DNA of 64,000 nucleotides. Origin: Streptomyces sp. NBC_00370 (lineage in GTDB: Bacteria; Actinomycetota; Actinomycetes; Streptomycetales; Streptomycetaceae). The position numbers and the translations under genes were made by a program. The DNA is taken from the NCBI RefSeq assembly GCF_036084755.1, contig NZ_CP107968.1, positions 682,001 to 746,000 of the forward strand, written 5' to 3'. Under the pieces are notes generated by a model that saw only the letters and a list, made by a program, of their open reading frames with translations, had not been told where the DNA came from and did no database searches. Below, one piece after another: positions 12,701 to 22,624 of the stretch; positions within the stretch are counted from its first letter, which is position 1; each line of letters starts with the position of its first letter.

Positions 12701-15700
12701 CGCCCTGTTCGGCGAGATCCTCGGGGTCGGTGAGGTCGGCGTCGACGACAGCTTCTTCGACCTGGGCGGCCACTCGCTGCTCGCCACCCGGCTGGTCAGC
12801 AGGGTCCGTTCGACCCTGGGCGCCGAGCTGTCCATCCGGCGGTTCTTCGAGGCGCCGACGGTCGCCGGACTGGCCCGTGTCCTGGACGACTCGGGCCCCG
12901 CGCGCGCCCCGCTGACCGCGCGCCCGCGCCCGGACCGGCTGCCGTTGTCGTACGCCCAGCAACGCCTCTGGTTCCTGCACCAGTTGGAGGGCCCCAGCGC
13001 CACGTACAACATTCCCGCCGCGTTCCGCCTCAGCGGTCCGCTGGACCGGGAGGCCCTGCGGCTGGCGCTGCTCGACCTCGTGGCGCGCCACGAGAGCCTG
13101 CGCACCGTCTTCGCCGAGGACGCGCTCGGCGCGCACCAGACCGTGCTCGCCCCCGAGGACGCCCGCCTGGTCTTCGACACGGCCGACTGTACCGAGGCCG
13201 ACCATCCGGCCGACCTGGCGCGGGCGGCGCGGTACGCCTTCGACCTGGGCCGGGAGATCCCGGTGCGGGCCCGTCTGCTGCGCGTCGGCGACGAGCAGCA
13301 CGTACTGCTGCTGCTGATCCACCACATCGCGGGCGACGCGTGGTCCCGCGGCCCGCTGGGCCGTGACCTGACGACCGCCTACGCCGCCCGCTGTGCGGGC
13401 AGCGCTCCCGCGTGGGCACCGCTCGCCGTCCAGTACGCCGACTACGCGCTGTGGCAGCGGGACGTTCTCGGCGACGACACCGACCCCGACAGCCTCGCCG
13501 GCGCGCAGCTCGCCCACTGGAAGCAGGCACTCGCGGGACTGCCCGAGCAGCTCGACCTGCCCACCGACCGGCCAAGGCCCGCCGTCGCGAGTCAGGCCGG
13601 TGACCGGGTCGAGTTCTCGCTCGGCGCCGAACACCACCTGCGGCTGGCCGAGTTGGCGCGGTCGACCGACACCACACTGCACATGGTCGTGCAGGCGGCG
13701 CTGGCCGCTCTGCTCACCCGGCTCGGTGCCGGCACCGACATCCCCGTCGGCACGCCCGTGGCGGGACGCACCGACGACGCGACCGACCACCTCATCGGCT
13801 TCTTCGTCAACACCCTCGTCCTGCGCACCGACACGGCGGGCAATCCCACCTTCCGGGAACTGCTCGGCCGCACCCGCACCACCGATCTGACCGCCTACAG
13901 CAACCAGGACCTCCCCTTCGAACGGCTCGTCGAAGCCCTCAACCCCACCCGTTCCCTCTCCCACCACCCGCTCTTCCAGGTGGTGCTGGCGGTCCAGAAC
14001 GCGGGCCCCCTCGCCGGGGAGACACCGCCCCTGGCGTCGTTGCCGGGCGGCCTGGTGGTGTCCGGGCTGGCGAGCACAGCGACAGCGGCCAAGGTGGACC
14101 TCGGGTTCTCGGTGTCGGAACGGCGGGCGGACGATCACACGCCGCTCGGCGTCACGGGTGTACTGGACTACAGCACGGACCTGTTCGACCACGGGAGCGC
14201 CCAGGCGCTGGCCGACCGGTTCGTCACGTTGCTGACCGACGCGGCCCTTCACCCCGACCGGCAGCTGAGCCACCTCGACGTACTGGGCGCCGAAGAGCGC
14301 CACCAAGTGCTGGACGGCTGGAACGCCACCGGCCGTGGCCTCGCGCCGACCACCCTGCCGGAGCGGTTCGAGGAGCAGGTCCGGCAGCGGCCGGACGGGC
14401 AGGCGCTGGTCTTCGCCGGTACGCCGCTGAGCTACGCCGAGCTGAACGCGCGCGCCAACCGGCTGGCGCGGCTGCTGGTCGAGCAGGGCGCCGGTCCTGA
14501 GCGGATCGTGGCGCTCGCGCTGCCCCGCTCCCCGGAACTGGCCGTGGCCGTGCTGGCCGTGGCCAAGGCAGGCGCCGCGTACCTGCCGGTCGACCCCGGC
14601 CATCCGGCGGACCGGATCGCCGGCACGCTGGCGGACGCCGCGCCCGTGGCGCTGGTGACCACGAGCGGTGCGGGCGCGGCACTGCCGGAGCCGGGTGTGC
14701 CGCGCATCGTGCTGGACGCCCCGGAGACGGCGGCACTGCTCGCCGACCGCGACCCGGGCGACCTGACCGACGCCGACCGGCGCACGCCGCTGCTGCCCGC
14801 GCACCCCGCGTATGTCATCTACACCTCGGGCACCACCGGCCGGCCCAAGGGGGTGACCGTGACCCACGCCGGGCTGCCGGGGCTGCTGGACATCTTCACC
14901 ACGCAGTGCGGGGTCGTTCCCGGCAGCCGGGTCCTGCACCATCTCTCCCCCGGCTTCGACGGGGCGTTCTGGGAGCTGACGATGGGGCTGCTGACCGGGG
15001 CGACCCTGGTGGTCGCACCGCCGGACCTGGTGCCCGGCCGTGGGCTCGCCGAGCTGGCGGTGCGGGAGTCGGTCACGCACGCGGCGATCACCCCGGCCGT
15101 GCTCCAGCTGATACCCGAGGGGGCGCTGCCCGCCGGGATGACGCTGGTCGTGGCCGCCGAGAGCTGCCCTCCCGAACTGGTCAAGCGCTGGTCGTCGGGG
15201 CGGCTGATGCTCAACTCGTACGGTCCGACGGAGGCGACGGTGTGCGCCACGATGAGCCGCCCGCTGGCCGGCGCCGTCGCCCCGCCGATCGGCGGCCCGA
15301 TCGCCGACACGGCGGTGTACGTGCTGGACGACACCCTGCGGCCGGTCGCTCCCGGTGTGCCGGGCGAGCTGTACGTGCGGGGCCCCGGGCTGGCCCGCGG
15401 CTATCTGCGCAGGCCGGCCCTGACCGCCGACCGGTTCGTGCCGAGCCCGTTCGGCGCCCCGGGCAGCCGTATGTACCGCACCGGCGACCTGGTGCGGTGG
15501 ACCACGGACGGGCAGCTGGAGTACCTGGGCCGTACCGACACCCAGATCAAGCTGCGCGGGATGCGCATCGAGCCCACCGAGATCGAGTCCGTCATCGCGC
15601 GCCTGCCGGGGATACGGCAGGCCGCCGCGGTGGTCCGCGAGGACACGCCGGGCGAGCGGCGCCTGGTCGGATACGTGGTCCCGCGGACCGGCGCCGGCGT

Positions 15701-16886
15701 GGACACGGCGGCGCTGCGCGGCGAACTGCGGGAGGCGCTGCCCGAGTACATGGTGCCGGCGGCCCTGGTGGTCCTGGACGAGTTGCCGCTGACCGCCAAC
15801 GGCAAGCTCGACCAGCGGGCGCTGCCCGCTCCCGAGTACCGCGCGACGGGCGGCCGGGCCCCGCGCAGCCCCCGCGAGGAGGCCCTGTGCCGGCTGTTCG
15901 CCGGGGTGCTGGGGCTGGACCGGGTGGCTCCCGACGACGGCTTCTTCGACCTGGGCGGCCACTCGCTGCTGGCCGTCCGGCTGGTGGAGCGGATCCGTGA
16001 CGAGCTGGGCGTCGAGATCGCCGTACGGGACGTGTTCGCCGCTCCCACCGCCGCCGATCTCACGGCGCGGCTCGCCGCACACGGGGACCGGGAACCGACG
16101 GGACGGCTGCTGTCGCTGCGGGCGTCCGGCTCGGCGCGCCCGGTGTTCGCCGTCCACCCCGGCTCCGGCATGAGCTGGTGCTACGCGGCCCTGGTGCGCC
16201 ATCTGCCGCCGGACACACCGCTGTACGGCCTCCAGGCGGCCGGTCTTGACGGCGACGGCCAACTCCCCGCGTCGCTGGACGAGATGGCGGCCGAGTACGT
16301 CGACCTCGTGCGGGAGAGGCAGCCCGAGGGACCGTACCGGCTGCTCGGCTGGTCGCTGGGCGGCAATGTGGCCTTCGCCATGGCCGACGAGCTGCGCGGG
16401 CGCGGGGAGCGGGTGGAGCTGCTCGCTCTCCTGGACGCCTATCCGCGCGGCTCGGCCGCGGGCGAGGAGCCCGCGCTCGCCGAGGTCTTCGCCCACAACC
16501 TGCGCGACGCCGGGTTCGACGTCACCGAGGCCGAACTGGCCGGCGCCGCGTTTCCCACCGCCCGCTACCGGGCTTTCCTCCAGGCGGCCGGTGATCCGCT
16601 GGGCAGGCTCGGTGAGGACGAACTGGGCGCGGTGCTGGCCGTGTTCATGAACAACGCGCGACTGATGCGCGACCACAAGCCGCCGCGGTACGACGGCGAC
16701 GTACTCGTGCTGACGGCCGACCGGGTCTCCCGCGAGAAGCAGGCGCGCCGCGACCACGAGTCCTGGCGCCCGTATGTGTCGGGCCGTATCGAGCGGGTCG
16801 GTGTGGACGCCGACCATCTCGGGCTCCTGGAGTCCGACACCGCGCTCGCGCACATCGCGCGGGCCCTGACCGAACGGCTGCGCTGA
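9750..16886 (+). CDS. cdaPS3: NRPS, two modules with terminal thioesterase, CDA PSIII-like
   Basis: This protein of about 2378 residues should load the last two amino acids and release the lipopeptide as a macrolactone. Order: C of DCL type ([10 protein letters not shown], second His145), as expected after an upstream E domain; A4; T4 (Ser1009); C5 (HHIAGDAWS); A5; T5 (Ser2072); type I TE (GWSLGG, Ser2202; later Asp in LLDAYP and His in DADHLG). The codes I read are A4 DQGKTGVGHK, the Glu/3-methyl-Glu type, and A5 DGWAVASVCK, an aromatic type, most likely Trp. This matches CDA residues 10 and 11. ATG 9750 overlaps the upstream stop; an in-frame ATG at 9735 is an alternative. No methyltransferase domain is present, so any 3-methylation of Glu must come from an enzyme outside the window. 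No Trp dioxygenase is present, which argues for Trp over kynurenine. Confidence 0.93.
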   Translation: MAKSGLEDILPLSPLQEGMLFHNLFDGEELDAYNVQVFVELAGTVDSDRLRTAVGALLRRHANLRAAFRHEGLKRPVQLIPREVAPPWREEDLTSVPAEEREAAAERIASEDRWRRFDLSRPPLLRFTLIRLGGGRHRLVLTNHHILLDGWSMPVLLRELMTLYTTHGDLTALPRVRPYRDYLGWLKSRDREAARLAWTEAFAAFGSPSVVAPERGALTAAPERIHFTEDEAFSAALTRFARSNGVTVNTVVQGAWGLVVSHLTGRDDVVFGVTVNGRPPELPGIDTMVGLFMNTLPLRVVLRPQEPLAAFLRRTQTEQARLLDHQWVGLAEIQRWAGAGELFDTAMVFENYPLDSARGRPATAPDPGLPTVLKIHSRDQMHYPLALLAVPRETLRFSLGYLPQLFDTGRVESVIAAFRRVLRTVVEAPATPVGAVPLLDPEVRRTVLERWSGSDGRPDPELYTDLFEEQVRRTPDKPALIAADGRLTYAELNTRANRLARRLVELGVGPEGLVAIAVARRTDLVVGMLAVLKAGGSYVPVDPDYPPDRVRYMIEDSDPVLVLTTRDMDERIGSECGGTLTFVLDDPRLERTLRQHAATDLVDEHRNAPLLPHHPAYVIYTSGSTGRPKGVVVEHRALSAFVRHCRTEDAPAVSGLSVMQASASFDQSVGSLHAPLISGGCVRLATLPDLAETARTEPGFRRATFMKATPSHLALLATMDRDVSPSGIITLGGEQLRGDLLSPWRETVPEVTVINVYGPTEATGHCLEHVILPGTEVPPGPVPIGTPHAGVRVYVLDSALRPVAPGVTGEVYLAGRQLARGYLGRGRLTAERFPADPFGAPGSRMYRTGDLARWNGAGELLFAGRADHQVKLRGYRIELGEIESALAARPGVARAVVLLREDQPGDQRLVAYVVTDPGTWDESAARVELACLLPEFMMPSAIVALDALPLTPNGKLDRAALPAPAYAAAPAGRAPRTPREEILCALFGEILGVGEVGVDDSFFDLGGHSLLATRLVSRVRSTLGAELSIRRFFEAPTVAGLARVLDDSGPARAPLTARPRPDRLPLSYAQQRLWFLHQLEGPSATYNIPAAFRLSGPLDREALRLALLDLVARHESLRTVFAEDALGAHQTVLAPEDARLVFDTADCTEADHPADLARAARYAFDLGREIPVRARLLRVGDEQHVLLLLIHHIAGDAWSRGPLGRDLTTAYAARCAGSAPAWAPLAVQYADYALWQRDVLGDDTDPDSLAGAQLAHWKQALAGLPEQLDLPTDRPRPAVASQAGDRVEFSLGAEHHLRLAELARSTDTTLHMVVQAALAALLTRLGAGTDIPVGTPVAGRTDDATDHLIGFFVNTLVLRTDTAGNPTFRELLGRTRTTDLTAYSNQDLPFERLVEALNPTRSLSHHPLFQVVLAVQNAGPLAGETPPLASLPGGLVVSGLASTATAAKVDLGFSVSERRADDHTPLGVTGVLDYSTDLFDHGSAQALADRFVTLLTDAALHPDRQLSHLDVLGAEERHQVLDGWNATGRGLAPTTLPERFEEQVRQRPDGQALVFAGTPLSYAELNARANRLARLLVEQGAGPERIVALALPRSPELAVAVLAVAKAGAAYLPVDPGHPADRIAGTLADAAPVALVTTSGAGAALPEPGVPRIVLDAPETAALLADRDPGDLTDADRRTPLLPAHPAYVIYTSGTTGRPKGVTVTHAGLPGLLDIFTTQCGVVPGSRVLHHLSPGFDGAFWELTMGLLTGATLVVAPPDLVPGRGLAELAVRESVTHAAITPAVLQLIPEGALPAGMTLVVAAESCPPELVKRWSSGRLMLNSYGPTEATVCATMSRPLAGAVAPPIGGPIADTAVYVLDDTLRPVAPGVPGELYVRGPGLARGYLRRPALTADRFVPSPFGAPGSRMYRTGDLVRWTTDGQLEYLGRTDTQIKLRGMRIEPTEIESVIARLPGIRQAAAVVREDTPGERRLVGYVVPRTGAGVDTAALRGELREALPEYMVPAALVVLDELPLTANGKLDQRALPAPEYRATGGRAPRSPREEALCRLFAGVLGLDRVAPDDGFFDLGGHSLLAVRLVERIRDELGVEIAVRDVFAAPTAADLTARLAAHGDREPTGRLLSLRASGSARPVFAVHPGSGMSWCYAALVRHLPPDTPLYGLQAAGLDGDGQLPASLDEMAAEYVDLVRERQPEGPYRLLGWSLGGNVAFAMADELRGRGERVELLALLDAYPRGSAAGEEPALAEVFAHNLRDAGFDVTEAELAGAAFPTARYRAFLQAAGDPLGRLGEDELGAVLAVFMNNARLMRDHKPPRYDGDVLVLTADRVSREKQARRDHESWRPYVSGRIERVGVDADHLGLLESDTALAHIARALTERLR

Positions 16887-16973
16887 CGCGCCGCCTCCCC
16901 TCCCCCGTATCCCTCCTCACTCAGCCCCCACTCAACAGCCCCCACTCAGCAGCCGACCGAAGGAGTCACCGCC

Positions 16974-17000
16974 ATGTCCCTCTCGTGCGAGGTCGTCTGA
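16974..17000 (+). CDS. possible 8-codon upstream ORF (MSLSCEVV)
   Basis: A strong Shine-Dalgarno sequence (AAGGAG, ending near 16964) stands 9 bases before an ATG. That ATG opens an 8-codon frame ending in TGA, and the hydrolase ATG begins only 4 bases after that stop. The hydrolase itself has only a weak, distant GAGG. The tiny ORF could therefore be translated and couple ribosomes into the hydrolase. It may also be a chance product of a displaced ribosome site; there is no homology evidence either way. Confidence 0.3.
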   Translation: MSLSCEVV

Positions 17001-17004
17001 GCCC

Positions 17005-17823
17005 ATGCCCCTCATCACCGTCAACGGCGTCCGACTCAACTACTACGACAACGCCCCTGCTCGACAAGGCCGTTCGGCTCCGCCTGTGCTGCTCGTGATG
17101 GGCTCGGGCGGCAGCGGCCGGGCCTGGCACCTGCACCAGGTGCCGGCGCTCGTCGCCGCGGGGTTCCGTGTGGTCAGCTTCGACAACCGCGGCATCGCCC
17201 CGAGCGACGAGTGCCCCGAGGGCTTCGGCATCGACGACCTGGTCGCCGACACCGCGGCACTGATCGGGGAACTGGGCCTGGGGCCCTGCCCGGTCGTGGG
17301 TGTCTCGATGGGCGCGCACATCGCTCAGGAACTCGCCCTGACCCGGCCCGAGCTCGTCGGCCGGCTCGTCCTGATGGCCACCCGTGCCCGCTCCGACGTC
17401 CTGCGCACGGCCCTCTCCCGGGCGGAGATCGACCTGTACGACCAGGGTGTGACACTGCCCGCCGCGTACGAGGCGGTGATCCAGGCCATGCAGAACCTGT
17501 CACCGCGCACCCTCGACGACGACGTGCTCGCCCGGGACTGGCTGGACGTGCTGGAGCTGACCCGCGTCTCGGGGCCGGGCCACCGGGCACAGCTCGGCGT
17601 CAGTGCGATGCCGGACCGGCGTCCGGCCTACCGGGGCATCCGGGCCCCGAGCCGGGTCATCGCCTTCCAGGACGACCTCATCGCGCCGCCCCGGCTGGGC
17701 CGTGAGGTGGCCGAGGCGATTCCCGGTGCGGACTTCGAGGTCGTGCCGGACTGCGGCCACTACGGCTATCTGGAAGCGCCGGACGCGGTGAACAAGAGCA
17801 TCGTCGAATTTCTGCGGGGGTGA
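17005..17823 (+). CDS. alpha/beta-fold hydrolase of the lipopeptide cluster
   Basis: This 272-residue protein has the alpha/beta hydrolase layout: an HG-like oxyanion strand ([10 protein letters not shown]), the nucleophile elbow GVSMG, a late acidic residue in FQDDLIAPP and a catalytic His in DCGHYGYLE. It follows the terminal NRPS gene by about 120 bases and lies just upstream of the phosphotransferase, the position held by a predicted hydrolase in the CDA locus. A proofreading (type II thioesterase-like) or tailoring role is possible, but the sequence does not show the substrate. The start is ATG 17005, four bases after the stop of an 8-codon ORF. Confidence 0.85.
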   Translation: MPLITVNGVRLNYYDNAPARQGRSAPPVLLVMGSGGSGRAWHLHQVPALVAAGFRVVSFDNRGIAPSDECPEGFGIDDLVADTAALIGELGLGPCPVVGVSMGAHIAQELALTRPELVGRLVLMATRARSDVLRTALSRAEIDLYDQGVTLPAAYEAVIQAMQNLSPRTLDDDVLARDWLDVLELTRVSGPGHRAQLGVSAMPDRRPAYRGIRAPSRVIAFQDDLIAPPRLGREVAEAIPGADFEVVPDCGHYGYLEAPDAVNKSIVEFLRG

Positions 17824-17831
17824 TCAGAGCT

Positions 17832-18719
17832 GTGCCGATTCTGCATATGACCGGTCAACTGACCAATGATGAAAGTGAGTTGCTGGCCCTGGTGTTGGAC
17901 TCGTGTCCGGGGCTGGCACCGGCGGAGGTCATGTACCGCAGCCGCACCTCACTGGTGGTCTCCGGCACGCTGGCGGGAGCGCCGGTCGTCGCCAAGGTCC
18001 GCACCCCCGAGTGGCGCCGGCAGTGCGAGCGCGAGATCGAGGCGTACGACCTGTTCGACACCGCTCCCCCGCCGGTACGCGTGCCGCGCAGGCTCGTGAG
18101 CGACCGGGAGAGCGCCGTGCTGGTCGTGGAGCGGCTGGCGGGCGAGGTGGTGGCCCCGGACCGGTTCCCGGCCGCCCCGGTCTCCGACGCGGATCTGTCC
18201 GGGGTGCTCGCGGCCGTCGAGCGGCTGCGCCGCTGGAGTCCCGAGGTGCCCGCGCGGTGGCGGGTCGACTACGCGCCCATGCTGGAGGGCATGCGGGCCC
18301 GGGACGCCTTCGACGAGGCGCACTGGACGGCCGTGCGGCGGCTGCTGGAGCTCGCGGGGCCGCCACGGGAGCTGGGCCACGGCGATCTGGTGCTCGCCAA
18401 TGTCGTCAGGACCGCCGGAGAGCACGCGCTCATCGACTGGGCGAGCGCCGCCGTGTTCCTGCCCGGTGCGGACCTGGCCCAGTTGTGGCTGCTGCTGGGC
18501 GACAGCCCCGGCGCCCGGGACCGTATCGAGGCGGAGGTGGCGGCCCGTCCCGCACCGGACGGGCTCGCGCCCTTCCTGGTCAACCTCACCCTGCTGCTGT
18601 ACCGCGAGCGGCGCGCCCACACCCGCTTCACCGACGAGGCGGCGCAGGGCCGCGCGGTCAGGCTCGACGCCGCTTGGGAGCTGACGCGCGAACGCGTCCT
18701 GCGGCACGCCGCCGGCTGA
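17832..18719 (+). CDS. hasP: APH-family phosphotransferase, HasP-like hydroxyasparagine kinase
   Basis: The family is aminoglycoside phosphotransferase/choline kinase-like: a Brenner motif [10 protein letters not shown] supplies the catalytic Asp and the metal-binding Asn, and LIDWASA replaces the kinase DFG. In CDA biosynthesis HasP phosphorylates the 3-hydroxyl of hydroxy-Asn9 after AsnO has hydroxylated it; both genes occur here. GTG 17832 is preferred because GGGGGTGA lies 8 bases upstream; GTG 17820 would overlap the hydrolase stop, and ATG 17847 lacks a ribosome site. With the chosen start it is 295 residues, normal for the family. It ends the plus-strand NRPS transcription unit. Confidence 0.8.
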   Translation: MPILHMTGQLTNDESELLALVLDSCPGLAPAEVMYRSRTSLVVSGTLAGAPVVAKVRTPEWRRQCEREIEAYDLFDTAPPPVRVPRRLVSDRESAVLVVERLAGEVVAPDRFPAAPVSDADLSGVLAAVERLRRWSPEVPARWRVDYAPMLEGMRARDAFDEAHWTAVRRLLELAGPPRELGHGDLVLANVVRTAGEHALIDWASAAVFLPGADLAQLWLLLGDSPGARDRIEAEVAARPAPDGLAPFLVNLTLLLYRERRAHTRFTDEAAQGRAVRLDAAWELTRERVLRHAAG

Positions 18720-18733
18720 CGGCGCCGCATGCG

Positions 18734-18770
18734 GAAAGGGCCTCCCGGCCGACGGCGGGGAGGCCCTTTC
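18734..18770. terminator. bidirectional terminator hairpin between convergent cluster arms
   Basis: A perfect 13-bp stem (18734-18746 with 18758-18770, GAAAGGGCCTCCC and its complement) encloses an 11-base loop. It lies 15 bases after the phosphotransferase stop and 17 bases before the ABC transporter stop on the other strand. The stem ends in A/T-rich GAAA/TTTC on both sides, so it can act in both directions. Confidence 0.85.
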
Positions 18771-18787
18771 GCCTGTTGCTGCTCGTG

Positions 18788-20647
18788 CTACTTGATGAGC
18801 AGCTGGTGGCTGGCCAGTTCGCGGTAGAGGGGACTGCTGTCGGTCAGCTCCTCGTGCCGGCCCATGGCGACGACCTCACCGTGCTCCAGCACCACGATCT
18901 GGTCGCTGTCCACCACGGTGGAGAGCCGGTGTGCCACCACCAGCAGGCTCCGGTCCGCGCTGACCGCGCCGATGGCGTCGCGCATCAGCACCTCGTTGCG
19001 GGCGTCGAGGTTGCTGGTCGCCTCGTCGAGCAGCATGATCGGCGGTGCGGCCAGGAACGTACGGGCCAGGGCCAGCCGTTGGCGTTCGCCGCCGGACAGC
19101 AGGACGCCGCCCTCGCCGACCTCGGCGTCAAGGCCGAGCGGGGCGCGCATGATCACGTCCTCCAGGTTGACCGAGCGCAGGATCCCGCGCATCTGCTCCT
19201 CGGTCGCTTCGGGAGCGGCCAGAGCGAGGTTGTCGCGTACGGTTCCGGCGAGCACCGGGGCGGACTGTTCGACGTAGCCCAGCGTGTGCCGCAGGGTGCG
19301 GCGCGGCTGCTCGCGTACGTCGGTGCCGTCGACCCGCACGACGCCGGACGTGACGTCGTAGAAGCGTTCCACCAGGGCCAGCAGCGTCGACTTGCCCGCC
19401 CCCGAGGGGCCGACCAGCGCGGTGCGGGTGCCGCGCGGCACGGTGAGCGACACGTCGCGCAGGACCGTCTCGCCGTCGCCGTAGCCGAAGTCGACGTGGT
19501 CGAACTCCAGCGCGGGCGGGAGCTGTTCGCCGTCGGGCCGGGGTTCGTCGGACCGGATCCGCTCGCGGACGGTCAGCCGGCCGGCGGACACCGCGTCACC
19601 GGCGGTGTCGCTCTCCTGCGGCAGCAGCAGCACCTCCTCGATGCGGTGGAGTGCGCCGAGGCCGGTCTGGAGCTTGGAGTACGCGGACAGCGCGCGGCCG
19701 AGCGGGAACCAGAGGGTGAACAGGAACAGCAGGAAGGCGACCAGGTCGCCGACCTGGATCGCGCCGCTCGCCACCCGGGCCCCGCCCACCCCCAGGACCA
19801 CGAGGAACGCGACCTGGACGGTGGTCGAGGTGATCGGGTTGATCATGGCCTGGAGCCGGGCGATACGGATGCCGGCGTCGTAGGCGTGCCGGGCGTACCC
19901 GTCGACAGCCACGGCCTCACGCTGCTCGGCGCCGCTGGCCCGGATGGTGCGGACGGCGGAGATCGCGCGCTCGACGGCCGAGGTCATCTCACCGACCCGG
20001 TCCTGGGCCTCACGGGAGGCCCCGCGGACCCGGCGGGAGAGCCCGACGACCGCGAGGACGCCCACGCCGAGCCCCAGGGCGGTGGCCGCGAACAGCGGCC
20101 CGTCGATCAGGAACATCATGACGGCGGAGCCGCCCACCATCACGACGTTGGTCACGGTGTCGAACAGGCCCGAGGTGACGACCGCGCGCAGCAGGGTGGT
20201 GTCGGCCCCCACCCGGGAGAGCAGGTCTCCGGTACGGCGCCGGTCGTACTCGGCGATGGGCAGCCGCAGCAGTCGCTCGACGAGCCGGCGGCGGGCGCTG
20301 AGCACCATCCCCTCTGCCACGCGCTGCAGGAGGTAGTCGCGGATCCCGCTGAGCACCGCCACCGCCACGAGCGCGCCGACGAGCAGCGCCACCAGGCCGC
20401 CCACGTGGTGGTCGGCCTGGATGTCGGACAGCACGTCACGGATCAGCACCGGCTGGCTCAGCGTGAGCAGGGTGACGACCAGGGAGAGCACGGCGACGGT
20501 ACCCAGGGTCCGCCAGTAGCCGTTGAGGTACGGGATGAGCGAGCGCAGCCCCACGTCCTCGGACCGGATGGTGGGCGAGAGCGCGGGCGGCGCCGCCGCC
20601 CCGGTCTGCGGCGCCGCCGGCCGCTCCCTGGTCTCCGTGCTCATCAT
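18788..20647 (-). CDS. ABC transporter, fused membrane and ATPase domains (half-exporter)
   Basis: The 619-residue protein has a type I exporter membrane domain (about six helices within residues ~45-330) followed by a nucleotide-binding domain. The latter carries Walker A GPSGAGKST, a Q-loop (VEQSAP), the signature LLSGGERQR, Walker B IMLLDEATS and the switch His in VAHRLS. It should work as a homodimer. It is the last gene of the minus-strand run with AsnO and the fatty-acid genes, so export of, or self-protection from, the finished lipopeptide is likely. An equivalent gene sits beside asnO in the CDA cluster. ATG codons at 20647 and 20644 are both usable with GGAGAG upstream. Confidence 0.9.
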   Translation of the reverse strand: MMSTETRERPAAPQTGAAAPPALSPTIRSEDVGLRSLIPYLNGYWRTLGTVAVLSLVVTLLTLSQPVLIRDVLSDIQADHHVGGLVALLVGALVAVAVLSGIRDYLLQRVAEGMVLSARRRLVERLLRLPIAEYDRRRTGDLLSRVGADTTLLRAVVTSGLFDTVTNVVMVGGSAVMMFLIDGPLFAATALGLGVGVLAVVGLSRRVRGASREAQDRVGEMTSAVERAISAVRTIRASGAEQREAVAVDGYARHAYDAGIRIARLQAMINPITSTTVQVAFLVVLGVGGARVASGAIQVGDLVAFLLFLFTLWFPLGRALSAYSKLQTGLGALHRIEEVLLLPQESDTAGDAVSAGRLTVRERIRSDEPRPDGEQLPPALEFDHVDFGYGDGETVLRDVSLTVPRGTRTALVGPSGAGKSTLLALVERFYDVTSGVVRVDGTDVREQPRRTLRHTLGYVEQSAPVLAGTVRDNLALAAPEATEEQMRGILRSVNLEDVIMRAPLGLDAEVGEGGVLLSGGERQRLALARTFLAAPPIMLLDEATSNLDARNEVLMRDAIGAVSADRSLLVVAHRLSTVVDSDQIVVLEHGEVVAMGRHEELTDSSPLYRELASHQLLIK

Positions 20648-20723
20648 CGCTCTCCAACTCCTGTTTCGTTACGAGGACTTCACGGGACGGGCAGGCGAGC
20701 CCGGCAGGATCCGAACGACCGGC

Positions 20724-21716
20724 CTAGCCGGCCGCCTCCAGCACGTAGCCGTCGGACGGCCTGAGGGATCTCGAACGGCGCAGGTCCGTCAGGACGAAGG
20801 TGCGCTGCAGCCAGCGGTCGGTGCCGTCGTAGCGCGGGGTGAACTCCGTACGGCCGTGCACGGTCACCCGGTTGTCGACGACGGCCAGTTCGCCCGGGAC
20901 CAGCCGGTGGGTCGTCGCTGTCCGGTCGAAGTGGTCCTGCAGGACCTCCAGCGCTTCGGCGGCACGCTCGGTGACCGGTGTGGTGGCGGCGAGGTCGACG
21001 CGGACGTCGGGGTCCCGCCGGTCACCGCTCAACACCGCTGACGGAACGGCACCGTCGGCGCCCTGGCCGAAGGAGGGTGGCGGCGCGGTGACGAACTCCG
21101 GTGCCCACAGCGTCTCCACGATCCGCTCGGGCAGCAGCGGCAGCACCTGGCGGACGCAGGCCGTGCGCAGCCCCGCCCGGCCCGTCGGGTCGGCGCGCAG
21201 GCACAGCAGCATCACGAAGTCCGGGCGGTGGTCGTGGAAGGCGTTCTCGTTGTGGAAGGTCAGCACGGTCGACCCGGCGTTGCCCTGGAACTCCTCCATA
21301 CCGGGTACGGGGACGACGTCCTGGACGAGGGCGCCGCCCTTCTCGGGCCGGAAGGCGCCGGGATCGCCGAGGCCGCACGCGATCATCAGCAGCAGGGCGG
21401 CGGCCAGCGAACGGTCCCGCTGCACGGACCCGTTGACCCGTGGGGTCGGCGGAAGTTCCATCGCTTCGACCGGCAGACCGCGCAGCAGCAGCGCCCCGTG
21501 CGGACCCGAGTTCCGGCGGAAGTCCGCCAGCGTCCGGCGCAGGGCGACCGGGAACTCGTGCCAGGAGTCCCGGGCCGCCGCCACCCATGCGGCGTCGTCG
21601 GGCCGCCCCGACGTGCGGTTGGTCAGTTTCCAGGCGATCTCTTCGACGCGTTGTGCGTCCTCGCCGGTGAGCGTCGGGGCGTTCGGCTCGGCCGAACGGC
21701 CGGTGTGCGCGGCCAT
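20724..21716 (-). CDS. asnO: Fe(II)/2-oxoglutarate asparagine 3-hydroxylase, AsnO-like
   Basis: This 330-residue protein belongs to the clavaminate synthase/TauD-like oxygenases. The iron ligands are visible as H155-x-E157 in FHNENAF and H287 in VTVHGRTEF; the 2-oxoglutarate-binding Arg is expected near the C-terminus (DRWLQRTF). The sequence closely matches my memory of S. coelicolor AsnO, which 3-hydroxylates free L-Asn before the NRPS loads it. The A3 domain of the upstream NRPS has an Asn code, which fits. The product would then be phosphorylated by the HasP-like kinase. It is transcribed with the lipid genes, 43 bases after the secreted protein. Confidence 0.92.
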   Translation of the reverse strand: MAAHTGRSAEPNAPTLTGEDAQRVEEIAWKLTNRTSGRPDDAAWVAAARDSWHEFPVALRRTLADFRRNSGPHGALLLRGLPVEAMELPPTPRVNGSVQRDRSLAAALLLMIACGLGDPGAFRPEKGGALVQDVVPVPGMEEFQGNAGSTVLTFHNENAFHDHRPDFVMLLCLRADPTGRAGLRTACVRQVLPLLPERIVETLWAPEFVTAPPPSFGQGADGAVPSAVLSGDRRDPDVRVDLAATTPVTERAAEALEVLQDHFDRTATTHRLVPGELAVVDNRVTVHGRTEFTPRYDGTDRWLQRTFVLTDLRRSRSLRPSDGYVLEAAG

Positions 21717-21759
21717 CGTCAGAAATCCTCCGTCCGTGTGGTGGTCAGGGCCCGAAGCG

Positions 21760-22548
21760 TCAGCTCATGCCTTCGGGATAGGGGTAGGACAGGAAGTCGC
21801 GGTCGAGGCGGGCGACACTGCGTGGCAGCCACTTCGCGGCCTCGTGGATCAGGGTGGCCGGCGGCAGCGGGGCCTGCACGTCCACCTGGGTCGGCTTGGC
21901 GTGGGTCTGCAGCGCCCAGGCCATGGCGCTCACCGGGGCGATCCGCTCCCAGCGGTGCCGGTCGATGCCGAGCAGGATCATGGCCCGCTGGAAGATGAAC
22001 CAGATGTGGTACCCGGGGGGCGGGTTGCCGTTCATGGTGTGCACCGGGCGCTCGCGGCGCGGGTCGTAGAGCACACCCTGCGCGAAGTCGGCGTAGGCGG
22101 CGACGAGTCCGAGGCTGTTCGGCCGGTACAGGGAGTCGAAGACACCGAGCTGCGCGGCGGACAGCACCGTGAGGGCGCCCTTGAGCGGTGTGACGTACTC
22201 GGTGAAGTTGTGCGGGTAGTCGCTGGACGCGGCCATGCTCATCCAGGTGTCGAAGATGACCCGTTCCCAGCCGTCGCCGAGCGCCGTCTCGATGTCGGTG
22301 AACGCCTGCGCCAGCTCCGGCGGCGGGTTGTAGAGGGTCGTCTCGTCGAAGTTGTACCAGAGTTCGTTGGCGCGCCGGTCGCCGAGCATGCCCGGCACGT
22401 CGGGCAGTTCGCCGCGGCGGGCCGGGGCGGCCTGCGCCGCCTGAGCGGTGGGGGCGAGGGTCAGCAGGCCGCCGGCGCCGAGACCGGCGGCGGCCGCTGT
22501 GCCGAGCGAGGTGCGCAGCAGGTGTCGTCTGTCGAGGTGATTGCGCAT
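21760..22548 (-). CDS. Tat-secreted protein of unknown function
   Basis: The 262-residue product starts with a twin-arginine signal (RRHLLRTS followed by an Ala/Gly-rich stretch and an AQA cleavage region near residue 38). The mature part is rich in Trp, Tyr and Pro, with no catalytic motif that I recognise. It lies between hcmO and asnO in the minus-strand run, where I recall a secreted protein of unknown role in the CDA locus too. ATG 22548 is chosen because the signal peptide begins directly there. Its place in the run suggests an extracytoplasmic role linked to the lipopeptide, but that is inference only. Confidence 0.8.
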   Translation of the reverse strand: MRNHLDRRHLLRTSLGTAAAAGLGAGGLLTLAPTAQAAQAAPARRGELPDVPGMLGDRRANELWYNFDETTLYNPPPELAQAFTDIETALGDGWERVIFDTWMSMAASSDYPHNFTEYVTPLKGALTVLSAAQLGVFDSLYRPNSLGLVAAYADFAQGVLYDPRRERPVHTMNGNPPPGYHIWFIFQRAMILLGIDRHRWERIAPVSAMAWALQTHAKPTQVDVQAPLPPATLIHEAAKWLPRSVARLDRDFLSYPYPEGMS

Positions 22549-22624
22549 GGTGCTTCCTGTCCTGTCGTGAGCGGGTAGGGGTGTGGGAGTCGGGCGCCGG
22601 TACGGGACCGGCGGGGGTGGTGGA

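Noticed and set aside
17903..20764. Long plus-strand frame running through the kinase and the ABC transporter region
   Set aside because: It is antisense to a complete ABC exporter and out of frame with the kinase; there are no domains.
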